From the NCBI GenBank assembly GCA_900751755.1, contig CAADSP010000060.1:1-23134 (forward strand): 23,134 nt of DNA. The letters run 5' to 3'. Made by a program: the position numbers and the translations under genes. Below, piece by piece: positions 1 through 7,281 of this stretch. This DNA is from an uncultured Collinsella sp. GTDB lineage: Bacteria; Actinomycetota; Coriobacteriia; Coriobacteriales; Coriobacteriaceae. Each line of letters begins with the position of its first letter. The first letter of the stretch is position 1. The notes under the pieces were generated by a model, which worked only from the letters and a program-made list of their open reading frames with translations, did not search any database and was not told the DNA's origin.

Positions 1-1119
1 AGGGCCATCTACGTCCCGCGCGGCGTGGGCAACTCCTTCCAGGCGCTCGAGGACGGCACCGCCTACACCTACCTGGTGGACGCCCACTGGTCCCTCGAGT
101 TGAAGAGGACGTACACCTTCGTGAACCTCGCCGACCCCGAGCTCGACATCCAGTGGCCGATCCCGCTGGACCAGGCCACCGTATCCGAGGCCGACCTCAA
201 CCACCCGATGCTGGCCGACGTCGTGCCCATGGCGCCCAAGAGGACGCTCGTCACCGGCTGCAACGGCCAGCTGGGCCATGCTGTGCGCAGGCTGGCGGAG
301 GAGCGCGGCGTCGCCAAGGACTTCGACTTCTGCGACATCGACACCTTCGACATGTCAGACCCGGACGCCTACACACAGTACGACTGGTCGCTCTACGGCA
401 CCGTGATCAACTGCGGCGCCTACACGGCGGTCGACAGGGCGGAGACCCCCGAGGGCCGCGCCACCGCCTGGAAGGCCAACGCGACCGGGCCGGCGCTGCT
501 CGCCCGCACCTGCGCCGGGCACGGGATCACGCTGGTCCACGTGTCCTCCGACTACGTCTTCGACGGCACGGCCGAGGTCCACGACGAGGACGAGCCGTTC
601 AGCCCGCTGTCCGTCTACGGGCAGACCAAGGCGGCGGGGGACATCGCCGTGGCCGGCTGCCCGCGCCACTACATCATGCGCAGCTCCTGGGTCATCGGCG
701 AGGGGCACAACTTCGTCAAGACCATGCGCATGCTCTCTGACCGCTGCGCCTCCGCGGACGACGCCCTGGAGCAGGTCACCGTCGTTGACGACCAGCTGGG
801 CCGCCTGACCTTCACGCGCGACATGGCCGCCGCCATCTTCCACGTGCTGGAGAGCAAGGCCCCCTACGGCACCTACGGCTGCACCGGCTCGGGCGCCGTG
901 AGGAGCTGGGCCGACATCGCCCGCGCCGTCTTCGAGGCCGCCAACGGCAACGGTGACAAAGTGGCCCCGGTCAGCACTGCCGACTACTACGCCAGCGCCG
1001 CCGGCCCCATCGCCCCGCGCCCGGTCCACTCCGCGCTCGACCTCTCCAAGCTGGAGTCCGCCGGCTTCCACATGCCCGACTGGGAGGAAGAGCTGGGGGA
1101 GTACCTCAAGACGCTCTAG
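1..1119 (+). CDS. rmlCD: Fused dTDP-4-dehydrorhamnose 3,5-epimerase / dTDP-4-dehydrorhamnose reductase (RmlC-RmlD), 5' end missing
   Basis: The frame is open from base 1, so the gene starts before the window; the GTG at 25 is internal. Residues 1 to about 75 match the C-terminal end of RmlC (the VPRGVGNSFQAL stretch, then NLADPELDIQWP and VSEADLNHP). From about residue 80 a complete RmlD follows: Rossmann motif GCNGQLG near residue 86, the CGAYTAVDRAE motif, VSSDYVFDGT, and the catalytic YGQTK (Tyr206, Lys210). The pair performs the last two steps of dTDP-L-rhamnose synthesis in the cytoplasm, feeding wall polysaccharide assembly. The gene is much richer in GC than the genes that follow (about 72% in a sampled line against about 55% in the exporter), which hints at a different origin. 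The reductase half is certain; the epimerase half is seen only in part. Confidence 0.93.
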   Translation, partial: RAIYVPRGVGNSFQALEDGTAYTYLVDAHWSLELKRTYTFVNLADPELDIQWPIPLDQATVSEADLNHPMLADVVPMAPKRTLVTGCNGQLGHAVRRLAEERGVAKDFDFCDIDTFDMSDPDAYTQYDWSLYGTVINCGAYTAVDRAETPEGRATAWKANATGPALLARTCAGHGITLVHVSSDYVFDGTAEVHDEDEPFSPLSVYGQTKAAGDIAVAGCPRHYIMRSSWVIGEGHNFVKTMRMLSDRCASADDALEQVTVVDDQLGRLTFTRDMAAAIFHVLESKAPYGTYGCTGSGAVRSWADIARAVFEAANGNGDKVAPVSTADYYASAAGPIAPRPVHSALDLSKLESAGFHMPDWEEELGEYLKTL

Positions 1120-1141
1120 CCGCTATTAACTTTTCGAGAGC

Positions 1142-1175
1142 AAAAGCCGCCGCTTGTTAACGGTGGCTTTTCTTG
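1142..1175. terminator. Bidirectional terminator between rmlCD and the glycosyltransferase
   Basis: A 10-bp stem (1142-1151 with 1162-1171, one G-T pair) has four A at its left foot and four T at its right foot, so it can stop transcription in both directions. The two genes end tail to tail on either side of it (stops at 1119 and 1222). Confidence 0.8.
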
Positions 1176-1221
1176 TTGGTGGCTATCTGCGCAGTGGTGC
1201 CAATAGTATTCTGCGGAAGAT

Positions 1222-2193
1222 CTACCTCTCGCTTGTCTCGGTGGCGGACTTGCCGGGCTGGTCATCGTAGGCGTATTTGCTGTACACGTTGACCTCCCAC
1301 TGCTTTTTTTCGACCTTTGCCACAGAATCCAGGATGAATCCGGTTGCAAGGCTCAGACTACAGAGGAACATAAACGATGCAGCAAGCATGGCAGTGGGGA
1401 AACGCGGGACCAGGCCGGTCTGAAAGTACTCAACAAAGATAGGAATGCCCAAAACCAGGCCGATAATCGCGAATAGAAGCGCGACGAGGCTGAAGAACTT
1501 CAGCGGGCGGTAGTCCTTGAACAGAGTGCCGATCATCGCAACGACTTTAATGCCGTCGCTCACGGTATTGAGCTTGGACTCGGAGCCTTCCGGACGGTCG
1601 CGGTACTCGATGGGCACGTCTTTGATGCGCCAGCGGTGGTCGACGGCGTGGATCGAGAGCTCGGTTTCGATCTGGAAGCCCTCGGAAAGCACAGGGAAGG
1701 TTTTAACGAACGGGCGGCTCATGGCGCGGTAGCCTGTCATGACGTCATCGAAGCTGTAGCCATAGATCCACTTGATCATGGCGCGGACCAGATTATTGCC
1801 AAAGCCGTGGAAGGCACGCTTGTTCTCCTCGGCGTAGGTGCCGTTGGAAAGGCGATCGCCTACGGTCATGTCGGCCGTGCCGTTAAGGATGGGCTCGCAG
1901 AGGGCCTTGGCCGCCTCGGCGGGGTAGGTGTCGTCTCCGTCGACCATCAGGTAGCAATCGGCGTCGATATCGCGAAACATCTGGCGGCACACGTTGCCCT
2001 TTCCCTGACGGGGCTCAAAGCGGACTGTGGCGCCGTGCTCGGTGGCAATGCGTGAGGTATCGTCCGACGAGTTGTTGTCATAGACATAGACCGTCGCCTG
2101 CGGAAGCTCGCGGTGAAAGTCGTCGATGACTTTGCCGATCGTGAGCGCTTCGTTGTAGCAAGGGATGATGACGGCGATGGATTCAGAATTCAC
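1222..2193 (-). CDS. Family 2 glycosyltransferase with two C-terminal membrane segments (dolichol/undecaprenyl-phosphate sugar transferase type)
   Basis: Length is 323 aa. The N-terminal GT-A domain has the IIPCYNEALTIG opening, a metal-binding DGDD at residues 85-88, and the DVMTGYRAMSR block typical of DPM1/GtrB-like enzymes. Two hydrophobic segments lie near residues 232-254 and 266-289, followed by a short charged tail. Such enzymes usually move a sugar from a nucleotide donor onto a polyprenyl phosphate or a nascent glycan at the inner face of the membrane; the sugar cannot be read from sequence. The start is a GTG with AAGGAG six bases upstream. It is divergent from the exporter genes and lies beside rhamnose synthesis, which supports a role in surface polysaccharide. 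Confidence 0.88.
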   Translation of the reverse strand: MNSESIAVIIPCYNEALTIGKVIDDFHRELPQATVYVYDNNSSDDTSRIATEHGATVRFEPRQGKGNVCRQMFRDIDADCYLMVDGDDTYPAEAAKALCEPILNGTADMTVGDRLSNGTYAEENKRAFHGFGNNLVRAMIKWIYGYSFDDVMTGYRAMSRPFVKTFPVLSEGFQIETELSIHAVDHRWRIKDVPIEYRDRPEGSESKLNTVSDGIKVVAMIGTLFKDYRPLKFFSLVALLFAIIGLVLGIPIFVEYFQTGLVPRFPTAMLAASFMFLCSLSLATGFILDSVAKVEKKQWEVNVYSKYAYDDQPGKSATETSER

Positions 2194-2353
2194 TTAATGC
2201 TCCTTATACATTCAATCCTAGAAAGTATAGCCGTTTGGGCCTGGCATCCTAAGATGTGGGTTAGTTCTCCAGTTTTGTTGCGCGAATCGTTTGCATGGCC
2301 GTCGGGTCTATACTGTTCGTTTGTCAACGATTACGAGTAAAGGAGTTGCATCC
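2194..2353. promoter_or_regulatory. Divergent promoter region between glycosyltransferase and ABC exporter
   Basis: This 160-base gap separates divergent genes. On the plus strand TATACT (2309-2314) is a plausible -10 for the exporter, without a convincing -35. On the minus strand TATACT (read from 2229 to 2224) has a weak TTAGGA 17 bases upstream and would serve the glycosyltransferase. AAAGGAG just before the GTG at 2354 is the exporter ribosome site. The promoter calls rest on consensus matching only. Confidence 0.4.
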
Positions 2354-3199
2354 GTGTCGGATCAGACAAAGCAACAAGAAACTCGCAGTCTGCCTGCGAC
2401 GTTTGCTAAGAACGAATTTGAGAAGGACGCGTTTATCCTTCGTCAGCTGGTTACCAAGGATTTTAAGATCAAGTATCGCCGTAGCGTTCTGGGCGTCGCA
2501 TGGTCGGTGCTCAACCCGCTGCTGATGATGATCGTCATGGCCATCGTGTTCTCGACGATTTTTGGCCAGGGCCGCAATGGCTCAATGACGCCCGAGATGT
2601 ACCCGCTGTACTTGATCGTGGGTAACATTACCTTTGCCGTCATGTCTGAGTCTACTAACCAGGCCCTGACGTCGATCGTGGGCGCTGCCCCTCTGCTCAA
2701 GAAGGTTAAGGTGCACCGCTGGGTTTTCCCGGTGCAGAAGGTGCTCTTCTCGCTGGTCAACTTTGCCTTCTCGCTGGTCGCCGTCGCCATCGTCATGCTG
2801 TGGTTCCGCGTTATGCCTTCTTGGCACCTGATTCTGTTGCCGGTTTGCCTGCTGCTGCTTATGTGCTTCTGCATGGGCCTGGGCATGATGCTCTCTGCCC
2901 TTACGGTCTTCTTCCGCGACGTTATGCATCTGTGGAGCGTCGTCATTACGGCGTGGACTTACATTACGCCCATCTTCTGGACGACTGACTATATTGCGCA
3001 AATGCCGCATCTCGTGCGTATCTTGATGTATGCGAACCCCATGTTCAACTACCTGCAGTTTATGCGCGATATCTTCCTGTTCCAGACTACGCCCTCGCTT
3101 ATAACGTTTGGTATGTGCGTTGCCTGGGCGGTTCTTGCGCTTATTATTGGCTATACCGTGTTCCATAAGTCCGAGCGCAAATTTATCCTCTACATCTAA
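2354..3199 (+). CDS. ABC-2 type polysaccharide exporter, permease subunit
   Basis: Length is 281 aa. It belongs to the Wzm/TagG/RfbA family of permeases that carry lipid-linked polysaccharide or teichoic acid chains across the cytoplasmic membrane. The diagnostic cytoplasmic helix KDFKIKYRRSVLGVAWSVLNP lies at about residues 35-55 and leads into the first of about six membrane helices. The GTG at 2354 is chosen because AAAGGAG sits eight bases before it; an upstream ATG at 2291 lies in the promoter region and has no ribosome site. Its partner ATPase follows after 11 bases, so the two form one operon. The substrate is unknown; the neighbouring rhamnose and glycosyltransferase genes make a wall glycan likely. 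Confidence 0.92.
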   Translation: MSDQTKQQETRSLPATFAKNEFEKDAFILRQLVTKDFKIKYRRSVLGVAWSVLNPLLMMIVMAIVFSTIFGQGRNGSMTPEMYPLYLIVGNITFAVMSESTNQALTSIVGAAPLLKKVKVHRWVFPVQKVLFSLVNFAFSLVAVAIVMLWFRVMPSWHLILLPVCLLLLMCFCMGLGMMLSALTVFFRDVMHLWSVVITAWTYITPIFWTTDYIAQMPHLVRILMYANPMFNYLQFMRDIFLFQTTPSLITFGMCVAWAVLALIIGYTVFHKSERKFILYI

Positions 3200-3210
3200 G
3201 GAGTGCTGTG

Positions 3211-3978
3211 ATGACTGAATCTGTTGTTGATTACAGCGAGCAGCCTCTGGCTGTCGAGGTCGACGACGTCACCATGATCTTTAACATGGCGTCCGAGTCG
3301 CTGACCAACCTCAAGGAGTACTTCATTAAGCTTGCCAAGCACGAGCTGTTCTTTGAGGAGTTTAGGGCGCTTAAGCACATCTCGTTTGATATTCATCGCG
3401 GCGAGGTTGTGGGTCTGGTCGGCACCAATGGCTCCGGCAAGTCTACGATGCTCAAGATTATCGCTGGCGTTCTTGAGCCTAGCGAGGGCAGCGTTAAGGT
3501 GCACGGTAACATCGCGCCGCTGATTGAGCTTGGCGCCGGCTTTGACCCCGAGCTGACCGCCCGCGAGAACATCTATCTGAACGGCGCCCTGCTCGGCTAT
3601 ACCAAGGAGTTCATCGACGCCAACTTTGACGGCATTATCGAGTTCGCTGAGCTGCAGAACTTTGTCGATATGCCGCTTAAGAACTTCTCTTCGGGCATGG
3701 TGGCGCGTATCGCCTTTGCAATCGCGACGATTACCGAGCCCGATATTCTGATCGTTGACGAGACGCTGTCCGTCGGTGATGTGTTCTTCCAGCAAAAGTG
3801 TGAGGCCCGCATCCAGCACTTTATCCAGAGCGGCGACGTGACGGTTCTGTTCGTTTCGCACTCTATGGAGCAGGTTGAGCGCATCTGCCAGCGTGCCGTT
3901 TGGATTGAGAAGGGTGACCTTCGCATGGACGGCCCGGTCGATGAGGTCTGCAAGGCGTACCGCGAGCAGTTCAACTAG
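3211..3978 (+). CDS. ABC-type polysaccharide/teichoic acid exporter, ATP-binding subunit
   Basis: Length is 255 aa, in the Wzt/TagH/RfbB family. Walker A GTNGSGKS is at residues 71-78, the signature motif FSSGM near 159-163, Walker B ILIVDE ending in Glu184, and the switch His at 217 (VSHS). Typical of the family are the long insert before Walker A (about residues 28-52) and the GAGFDPELT segment after it. The protein stops after the nucleotide-binding domain, so it has no C-terminal carbohydrate-binding domain like that of E. coli O9a Wzt. AAGGAG at 3198-3203 overlaps the permease stop and favours the ATG at 3211; a GTG at 3208 is possible but too close. Confidence 0.93.
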   Translation: MTESVVDYSEQPLAVEVDDVTMIFNMASESLTNLKEYFIKLAKHELFFEEFRALKHISFDIHRGEVVGLVGTNGSGKSTMLKIIAGVLEPSEGSVKVHGNIAPLIELGAGFDPELTARENIYLNGALLGYTKEFIDANFDGIIEFAELQNFVDMPLKNFSSGMVARIAFAIATITEPDILIVDETLSVGDVFFQQKCEARIQHFIQSGDVTVLFVSHSMEQVERICQRAVWIEKGDLRMDGPVDEVCKAYREQFN

Positions 3979-3980
3979 GT

Positions 3981-3986
3981 TATAAT
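3981..3986 (+). promoter_or_regulatory. Possible -10 element for tRNA-Arg(UCU)
   Basis: A perfect TATAAT lies three bases after the stop of the ATPase gene and about 46 bases before the tRNA. No clear -35 is seen, since it would fall in the end of the coding region. The tRNA could also be reached by read-through from the exporter operon, as no terminator separates them. Confidence 0.4.
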
Positions 3987-4032
3987 TACTTGCGCCTGAC
4001 AGGCTTGTGCTTGCTTGGGCGTGCGGTTATTT

Positions 4033-4109
4033 GCTCCATTAGCTCAGTTGGATAGAGCAGGGGACTTCTAATCCCAAGGTCGACGGTTCGAATCCGCCAT
4101 GGAGCACCA
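4033..4109 (+). tRNA. tRNA-Arg (anticodon TCT)
   Basis: 77 bases with CCA encoded. The acceptor arms GCTCCAT and ATGGAGC pair perfectly. The D arm is GCTC/GAGC with a nine-base loop, the anticodon loop is CTTCTAA (anticodon TCT, reading AGA/AGG), and the T loop is TTCGAAT. Two stem positions do not pair: G27 with A43 at the base of the anticodon stem, and A50 with C64 in the T stem. The gene is probably functional despite these. Confidence 0.93.
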
Positions 4110-4119
4110 TCGTTTATTA

Positions 4120-4151
4120 AGCCCAGACCGCTTGGTGGTCTGGGCTTTTTT
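4120..4151. terminator. Terminator after tRNA-Arg(UCU)
   Basis: A 10-bp perfect GC-rich stem (4120-4129 with 4137-4146) is followed by a run of T to 4151. It ends the tRNA transcript. It also lies downstream of aroQ on the other strand, where it is followed by a poorer T run. Confidence 0.88.
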
Positions 4152-4213
4152 CATCTTGTGTGTTGCTGGAGCCGAGCGCGAGCAAGCCGCTGCTGTTTGT
4201 TGGGGTTGGCATT

Positions 4214-4651
4214 TTACTTTTCGAGATGCTCTTTCAGCAGCTCCAATGCGTGGGTGTAGCCTTGGAGGCCCTCCCCGGTGATGGTGGCGAAGCAGGCCAG
4301 GCGTGCATAGCTTACTTGGCGGAAGTCCTCGCGGGTCTCGACGGCGCTGATGTGGACCTCGACGGTAGGGATGGCGACAGCCTTGAGTGCGTCGAGGATC
4401 GCCACGCTCGTGTGCGTGTAGGCGGCCGGGTTGATGACGATGCCGTCGACCTTCCCGTAGGCCTCCTGGATTTTGTCGACGATGCTGCCCTCGTGGTTGG
4501 ACTGGAAAACCTCGACCTCGTCGAAGCCCTGTGCGGCGCCAGCTTCCTGGCAGATCTGCACTAAGCGGTCGTAGTTGTCGCTGCCATAGATGCCCGGCTC
4601 GCGAATGCCGAGCATGTTGAGGTTGGGGCCGTTGATGACGAGTGCTTTCAT
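4214..4651 (-). CDS. aroQ: 3-dehydroquinate dehydratase, type II
   Basis: Length is 145 aa, normal for the type II family, which forms dodecamers. It converts 3-dehydroquinate to 3-dehydroshikimate, step three of the shikimate pathway. Visible motifs: NGPNLNMLGIREPGIYG with Arg17 and catalytic Tyr22, SNHEG at 51-55, NPAAYTH at 74-80 and VEVHIS with His100. The open frame extends 65 codons upstream, but AAAGGAAG just before the ATG at 4651 and the family length fix the start. It is the last gene of the aro operon, separated from aroE/K by a 64-base gap that carries a strong palindrome. Confidence 0.96.
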   Translation of the reverse strand: MKALVINGPNLNMLGIREPGIYGSDNYDRLVQICQEAGAAQGFDEVEVFQSNHEGSIVDKIQEAYGKVDGIVINPAAYTHTSVAILDALKAVAIPTVEVHISAVETREDFRQVSYARLACFATITGEGLQGYTHALELLKEHLEK

Positions 4652-4672
4652 GGTTGCTTCCTTTGCGGTTGC

Positions 4673-4714
4673 AAAACCACCACAAAGGTGCCTGTCCCCT
4701 TTGTGGTGGTTTTT
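4673..4714. repeat. 15-bp perfect palindrome with 11-base loop in the aroE/K-aroQ gap
   Basis: Arms 4673-4687 and 4699-4713 are exact reverse complements, ending in A and T runs. On the transcribed minus strand this is a long hairpin ending in TTTT, so it could act as a terminator, attenuator or RNA-stability element before aroQ. The minus-strand loop region reads GGGACAGGCACC, close to the GGGACGGGGCTA core of the palindromes between aroC and pheA, which suggests a related REP-like family. Confidence 0.8.
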
Positions 4715-4715
4715 G

Positions 4716-5966
4716 TTAGAGAGCGGGTGGGAGGGTGTCGAGGACGGCGCGGGCGGTTTTGGCGGCGCAGTCGCGCGAGTCGATGGTGTGGTCGGCCCAG
4801 GCGCGGTAGCGCGGCATGCGCTGCTCGGCGAGCTTTTCGATGCCATCGCGGGCAGTGATGGGGCGTCCCTTGTGGGCGAGTTCGTCGAGCTTGCGGTTAA
4901 GCATCACGATTCGGCTGTTCTGGTGCAGCAGCGGATAGTTCTCATCGCGCGTGACCACGCCGCCGCCGGTGGAGAGCACCAGGCCACTGCGCTTGGAGAT
5001 GTCGGCTAGCGCCGCCGTCTCCTGCTCGCGGAAGGCCGCCTCGCCGCGCTCGACGATAAAGTCGGCGCAGGGCATGCCCAGGCGCTCCTCGAGGGCGCGA
5101 TCGAGGTCGATGTGCTCGCGGTCCGTGAGCTGGGCGATCTGCTCGCCCACGCGGGTCTTGCCCGAACCTGGCATGCCAATCAGGGCGATGTTCTGCTCGC
5201 GGTGAGACAGGCGCTCCGTTACGTCCAGGATGCGCTCGCGCTGGGTGGCTTTGCCGGTGTAGCGCTCAACAGCCTGTGCTGCTTGTGCCACAAGCATGAG
5301 CAGGCCGCCGATGCAGGGGATGCCGCGGCGCTCGGCCTCGAGCATCAGACCCGTGCGGGCGGGGTTGTACACAATGTCGATGACGCCCTCGAGCGCATCG
5401 AGGCCTTCGAGCGTGCAGGGAGCGTCGGGGCAGTGGGGGAACATGCCGGCAGGCGTGCAGTTGACGAGCAGCGCGGCATCGGATTGCTGCGCGATGTTGT
5501 CGTAATTGACCTCGCTCGTGCGACCCACGGGTACGACGATGGCGCCCAGATCGCCGAGCACCATGCTGGCCGTAGTGCCCGCGCCACCGGTGGCGCCGAG
5601 CACAAGGACCTTCTTGTCGGCAACTTCAACGCCCAGCTCTTCGACCAGACACTGAAAACCAAAGTAGTCGGTGTTGTCGCCGCGCAGGCGGCCATCGGGC
5701 AGGCGCGTGATGGTGTTGACGTTGCCCATGCGCTCGGCCAGCGGGCTCAGCTCGTCCAGGTATTCCATGACGGCACGCTTGTAGGGGATGGTCACGTTGG
5801 TGCCTTCCCATTCATCGCCCGTCATAAAAGCCTCGAGATCCTCGGGCTCGCGCTCAAAACGCACGTACTCGAGCCCAGCGAGCTCTTTGTAGATGGTCGG
5901 GGTGTAGCTGTGGCCCAGCACGCGGCCCAGCACGCCGTAGGGGCGGGTCGCGACGGTATCGGTCAT
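4716..5966 (-). CDS. aroE-aroK: Fused shikimate dehydrogenase - shikimate kinase
   Basis: Length is 416 aa with two domains. Residues 1 to about 255 are AroE: substrate motif GHSYTP near 18-23, catalytic Lys63 in NVTIPYK, NTD at 98-100, NADP-binding GATGGAG at 124-130. From about 256 on is shikimate kinase: P-loop GMPGSGKT at 264-271, DLD Mg/shikimate motif, GEAAFREQE, STGGGVV and the lid GRPITA. The fusion reduces dehydroshikimate and phosphorylates the shikimate product, steps four and five of the pathway. The ATG directly follows the pheA stop with no gap, and its ribosome site (GGAGGTG) lies inside the end of pheA, so the two are probably translationally coupled. AroE-AroK order is unusual but both domains look intact. 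Confidence 0.96.
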   Translation of the reverse strand: MTDTVATRPYGVLGRVLGHSYTPTIYKELAGLEYVRFEREPEDLEAFMTGDEWEGTNVTIPYKRAVMEYLDELSPLAERMGNVNTITRLPDGRLRGDNTDYFGFQCLVEELGVEVADKKVLVLGATGGAGTTASMVLGDLGAIVVPVGRTSEVNYDNIAQQSDAALLVNCTPAGMFPHCPDAPCTLEGLDALEGVIDIVYNPARTGLMLEAERRGIPCIGGLLMLVAQAAQAVERYTGKATQRERILDVTERLSHREQNIALIGMPGSGKTRVGEQIAQLTDREHIDLDRALEERLGMPCADFIVERGEAAFREQETAALADISKRSGLVLSTGGGVVTRDENYPLLHQNSRIVMLNRKLDELAHKGRPITARDGIEKLAEQRMPRYRAWADHTIDSRDCAAKTARAVLDTLPPAL

Positions 5967-7112
5967 CTAGAGCACCTCCGTATAGCTGCCAAAGTAGGTG
6001 AAGCTCTCGCACACGTCGTCGATTGAGTCGAGCAAGTCGTCGAGGGCCTTGCTGCCAAAGGGGCAGTCCAGGTCAAAGTAGAACATAAACTCAAAGTCGT
6101 GCCCGGGGATGGGACGGCTCTCGAGCTTGATGAGGTTGATGTTGAGGGCGTAGAAGCGCTCGAGTACGCGATAAAGCGCGCCCGGCTCATTGGCCGTGGT
6201 GATCATGAGCGAGGTACGGTTGGCACCGGGATAGACGCGCGGTTCGCGACTGATGACGACGAAGCGCGTGTAGTTGTTGTCTGAGTCCTGGATGTTGGGC
6301 TCCAGCACCTCGAGGCCATACAGCTCGGCACAGTTGCGCGAGGCGATGGCGGCGACATCGGTGCGCTCGGAGTTGGCGACCATCTCGGCCGACATAGCGG
6401 TGTTGGGGTACTTGGTGGCATGCAGTCCGTGGCCCTCGATAAAGCCGGCGCACTGGGCAATGGCTTGGCCGTGGCTGTAGACCTCGCGCACGTCGGCGAG
6501 CTTGGTGCCGGATTTGACGAGTAAGCTGTGATCGATCTTGAGGCGCAGCGAGCGCACGATATGGAAGTCGAACTGCGCGAGCAGGTCGTAGACGGCGTTG
6601 ACCGATCCGGCAGTTGAGTTTTCGATGGGCAACACGCCAAGCTCGCAGAAGCCGTCGCGTATGGCGCGCATAACGCCCTCGAAGGTCTCAAAGAAGGCGA
6701 TATCGGGCACGTCGAAGAGCTTGCACGCGGCGATCTGGCTGTAGGCGCCCTCAACGCCCTGGCAGGCAACGGTAGCCGTCTGGGGGAAGGGCGTGTCAAA
6801 GGCTGCGGCCGTGGCGCGGGCTTTTTGCGACACCGTGATGCCCTTGAGCTCGTTGATGTAGCGCTGCTGTTCGGCCTTGCTCATGCTCATGAGGAGACGG
6901 AACAGGGTGATGGTCTGGGCCTCGTAGCGCTCGGGTGCGCGGCTGGCGAGATTGTTGAGTTTGGAGCGCTCGCGGGCGGGGTCGAAGACGGCCTTGCCCA
7001 TCTCGATCTTTGATTTGGCGACCTCGGTGGCAATGTCCATGCGCTCGACAAAGCTGTTGAGCAGCGTGGCGTCGATGCCATCGATGGCCTGGCGAATATC
7101 GGCAAGGTCCAT
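5967..7112 (-). CDS. pheA: Bifunctional chorismate mutase / prephenate dehydratase (P-protein)
   Basis: Length is 381 aa. An AroQ-class chorismate mutase domain covers about residues 1-95 (IRQAIDGID, ERMDIATEVAKSK, FDPARE). The prephenate dehydratase domain follows from about 112 (CQGVEGAYS, ENSTAGSV, YSHGQAIAQC, catalytic TRF at 282-284). An ACT domain covers about 299-375 with the ESRP motif at 331-334, which in homologues binds phenylalanine for feedback inhibition. It makes phenylpyruvate from chorismate. An open frame runs further upstream, but the family N-terminus and AAAGGGG just before the ATG at 7112 set the start. The 169-base gap before it, facing aroC, holds paired palindromes. 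Confidence 0.96.
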   Translation of the reverse strand: MDLADIRQAIDGIDATLLNSFVERMDIATEVAKSKIEMGKAVFDPARERSKLNNLASRAPERYEAQTITLFRLLMSMSKAEQQRYINELKGITVSQKARATAAAFDTPFPQTATVACQGVEGAYSQIAACKLFDVPDIAFFETFEGVMRAIRDGFCELGVLPIENSTAGSVNAVYDLLAQFDFHIVRSLRLKIDHSLLVKSGTKLADVREVYSHGQAIAQCAGFIEGHGLHATKYPNTAMSAEMVANSERTDVAAIASRNCAELYGLEVLEPNIQDSDNNYTRFVVISREPRVYPGANRTSLMITTANEPGALYRVLERFYALNINLIKLESRPIPGHDFEFMFYFDLDCPFGSKALDDLLDSIDDVCESFTYFGSYTEVL

Positions 7113-7140
7113 AGGGACCCCTTTCGTGAATCGTTGCCTG

Positions 7141-7267
7141 GGGTAGTTAATTTGGGACGGGGCTATTTTAGCTACCCTTTGACTGTCGACGAATCGATGA
7201 GAGCCAGGGCAAATATCAACTGGCATATGGGGGTAGCTAAAATAGCCCCGTCCCAAATTAACTACCC
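7141..7267. repeat. Perfect 37-bp inverted repeat pair (REP/BIME-like) between aroC and pheA
   Basis: Bases 7141-7177 and 7231-7267 are exact reverse complements (37 of 37) separated by 53 bases. Each arm is also a small imperfect palindrome: it begins GGGTAG and ends CTACCC around an asymmetric core containing GGGACGGGG. This is two head-to-head copies of a hairpin-forming element, the layout of a bacterial interspersed mosaic element. On the aro transcript it may form one long stem or two short hairpins. No transposase is present, so it would have to be mobilised from elsewhere. Confidence 0.88.
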
Positions 7268-7281
7268 TTGGGGTGGGTGGG

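Noticed and set aside
355..1071. A minus-strand frame opposite rmlCD
   Set aside because: It is an artefact of very high GC; the plus strand encodes clear RmlD motifs.
4652..4846. A 65-codon N-terminal extension of aroQ
   Set aside because: It runs antiparallel through the palindrome and into aroE/K, is Ser/Pro/Thr-rich, and the family start with a ribosome site is at 4651.
7141..7267. A CRISPR array or IS element from the inverted repeats
   Set aside because: There are only two arms, inverted and not direct, with one 53-base spacer and no transposase or cas gene.
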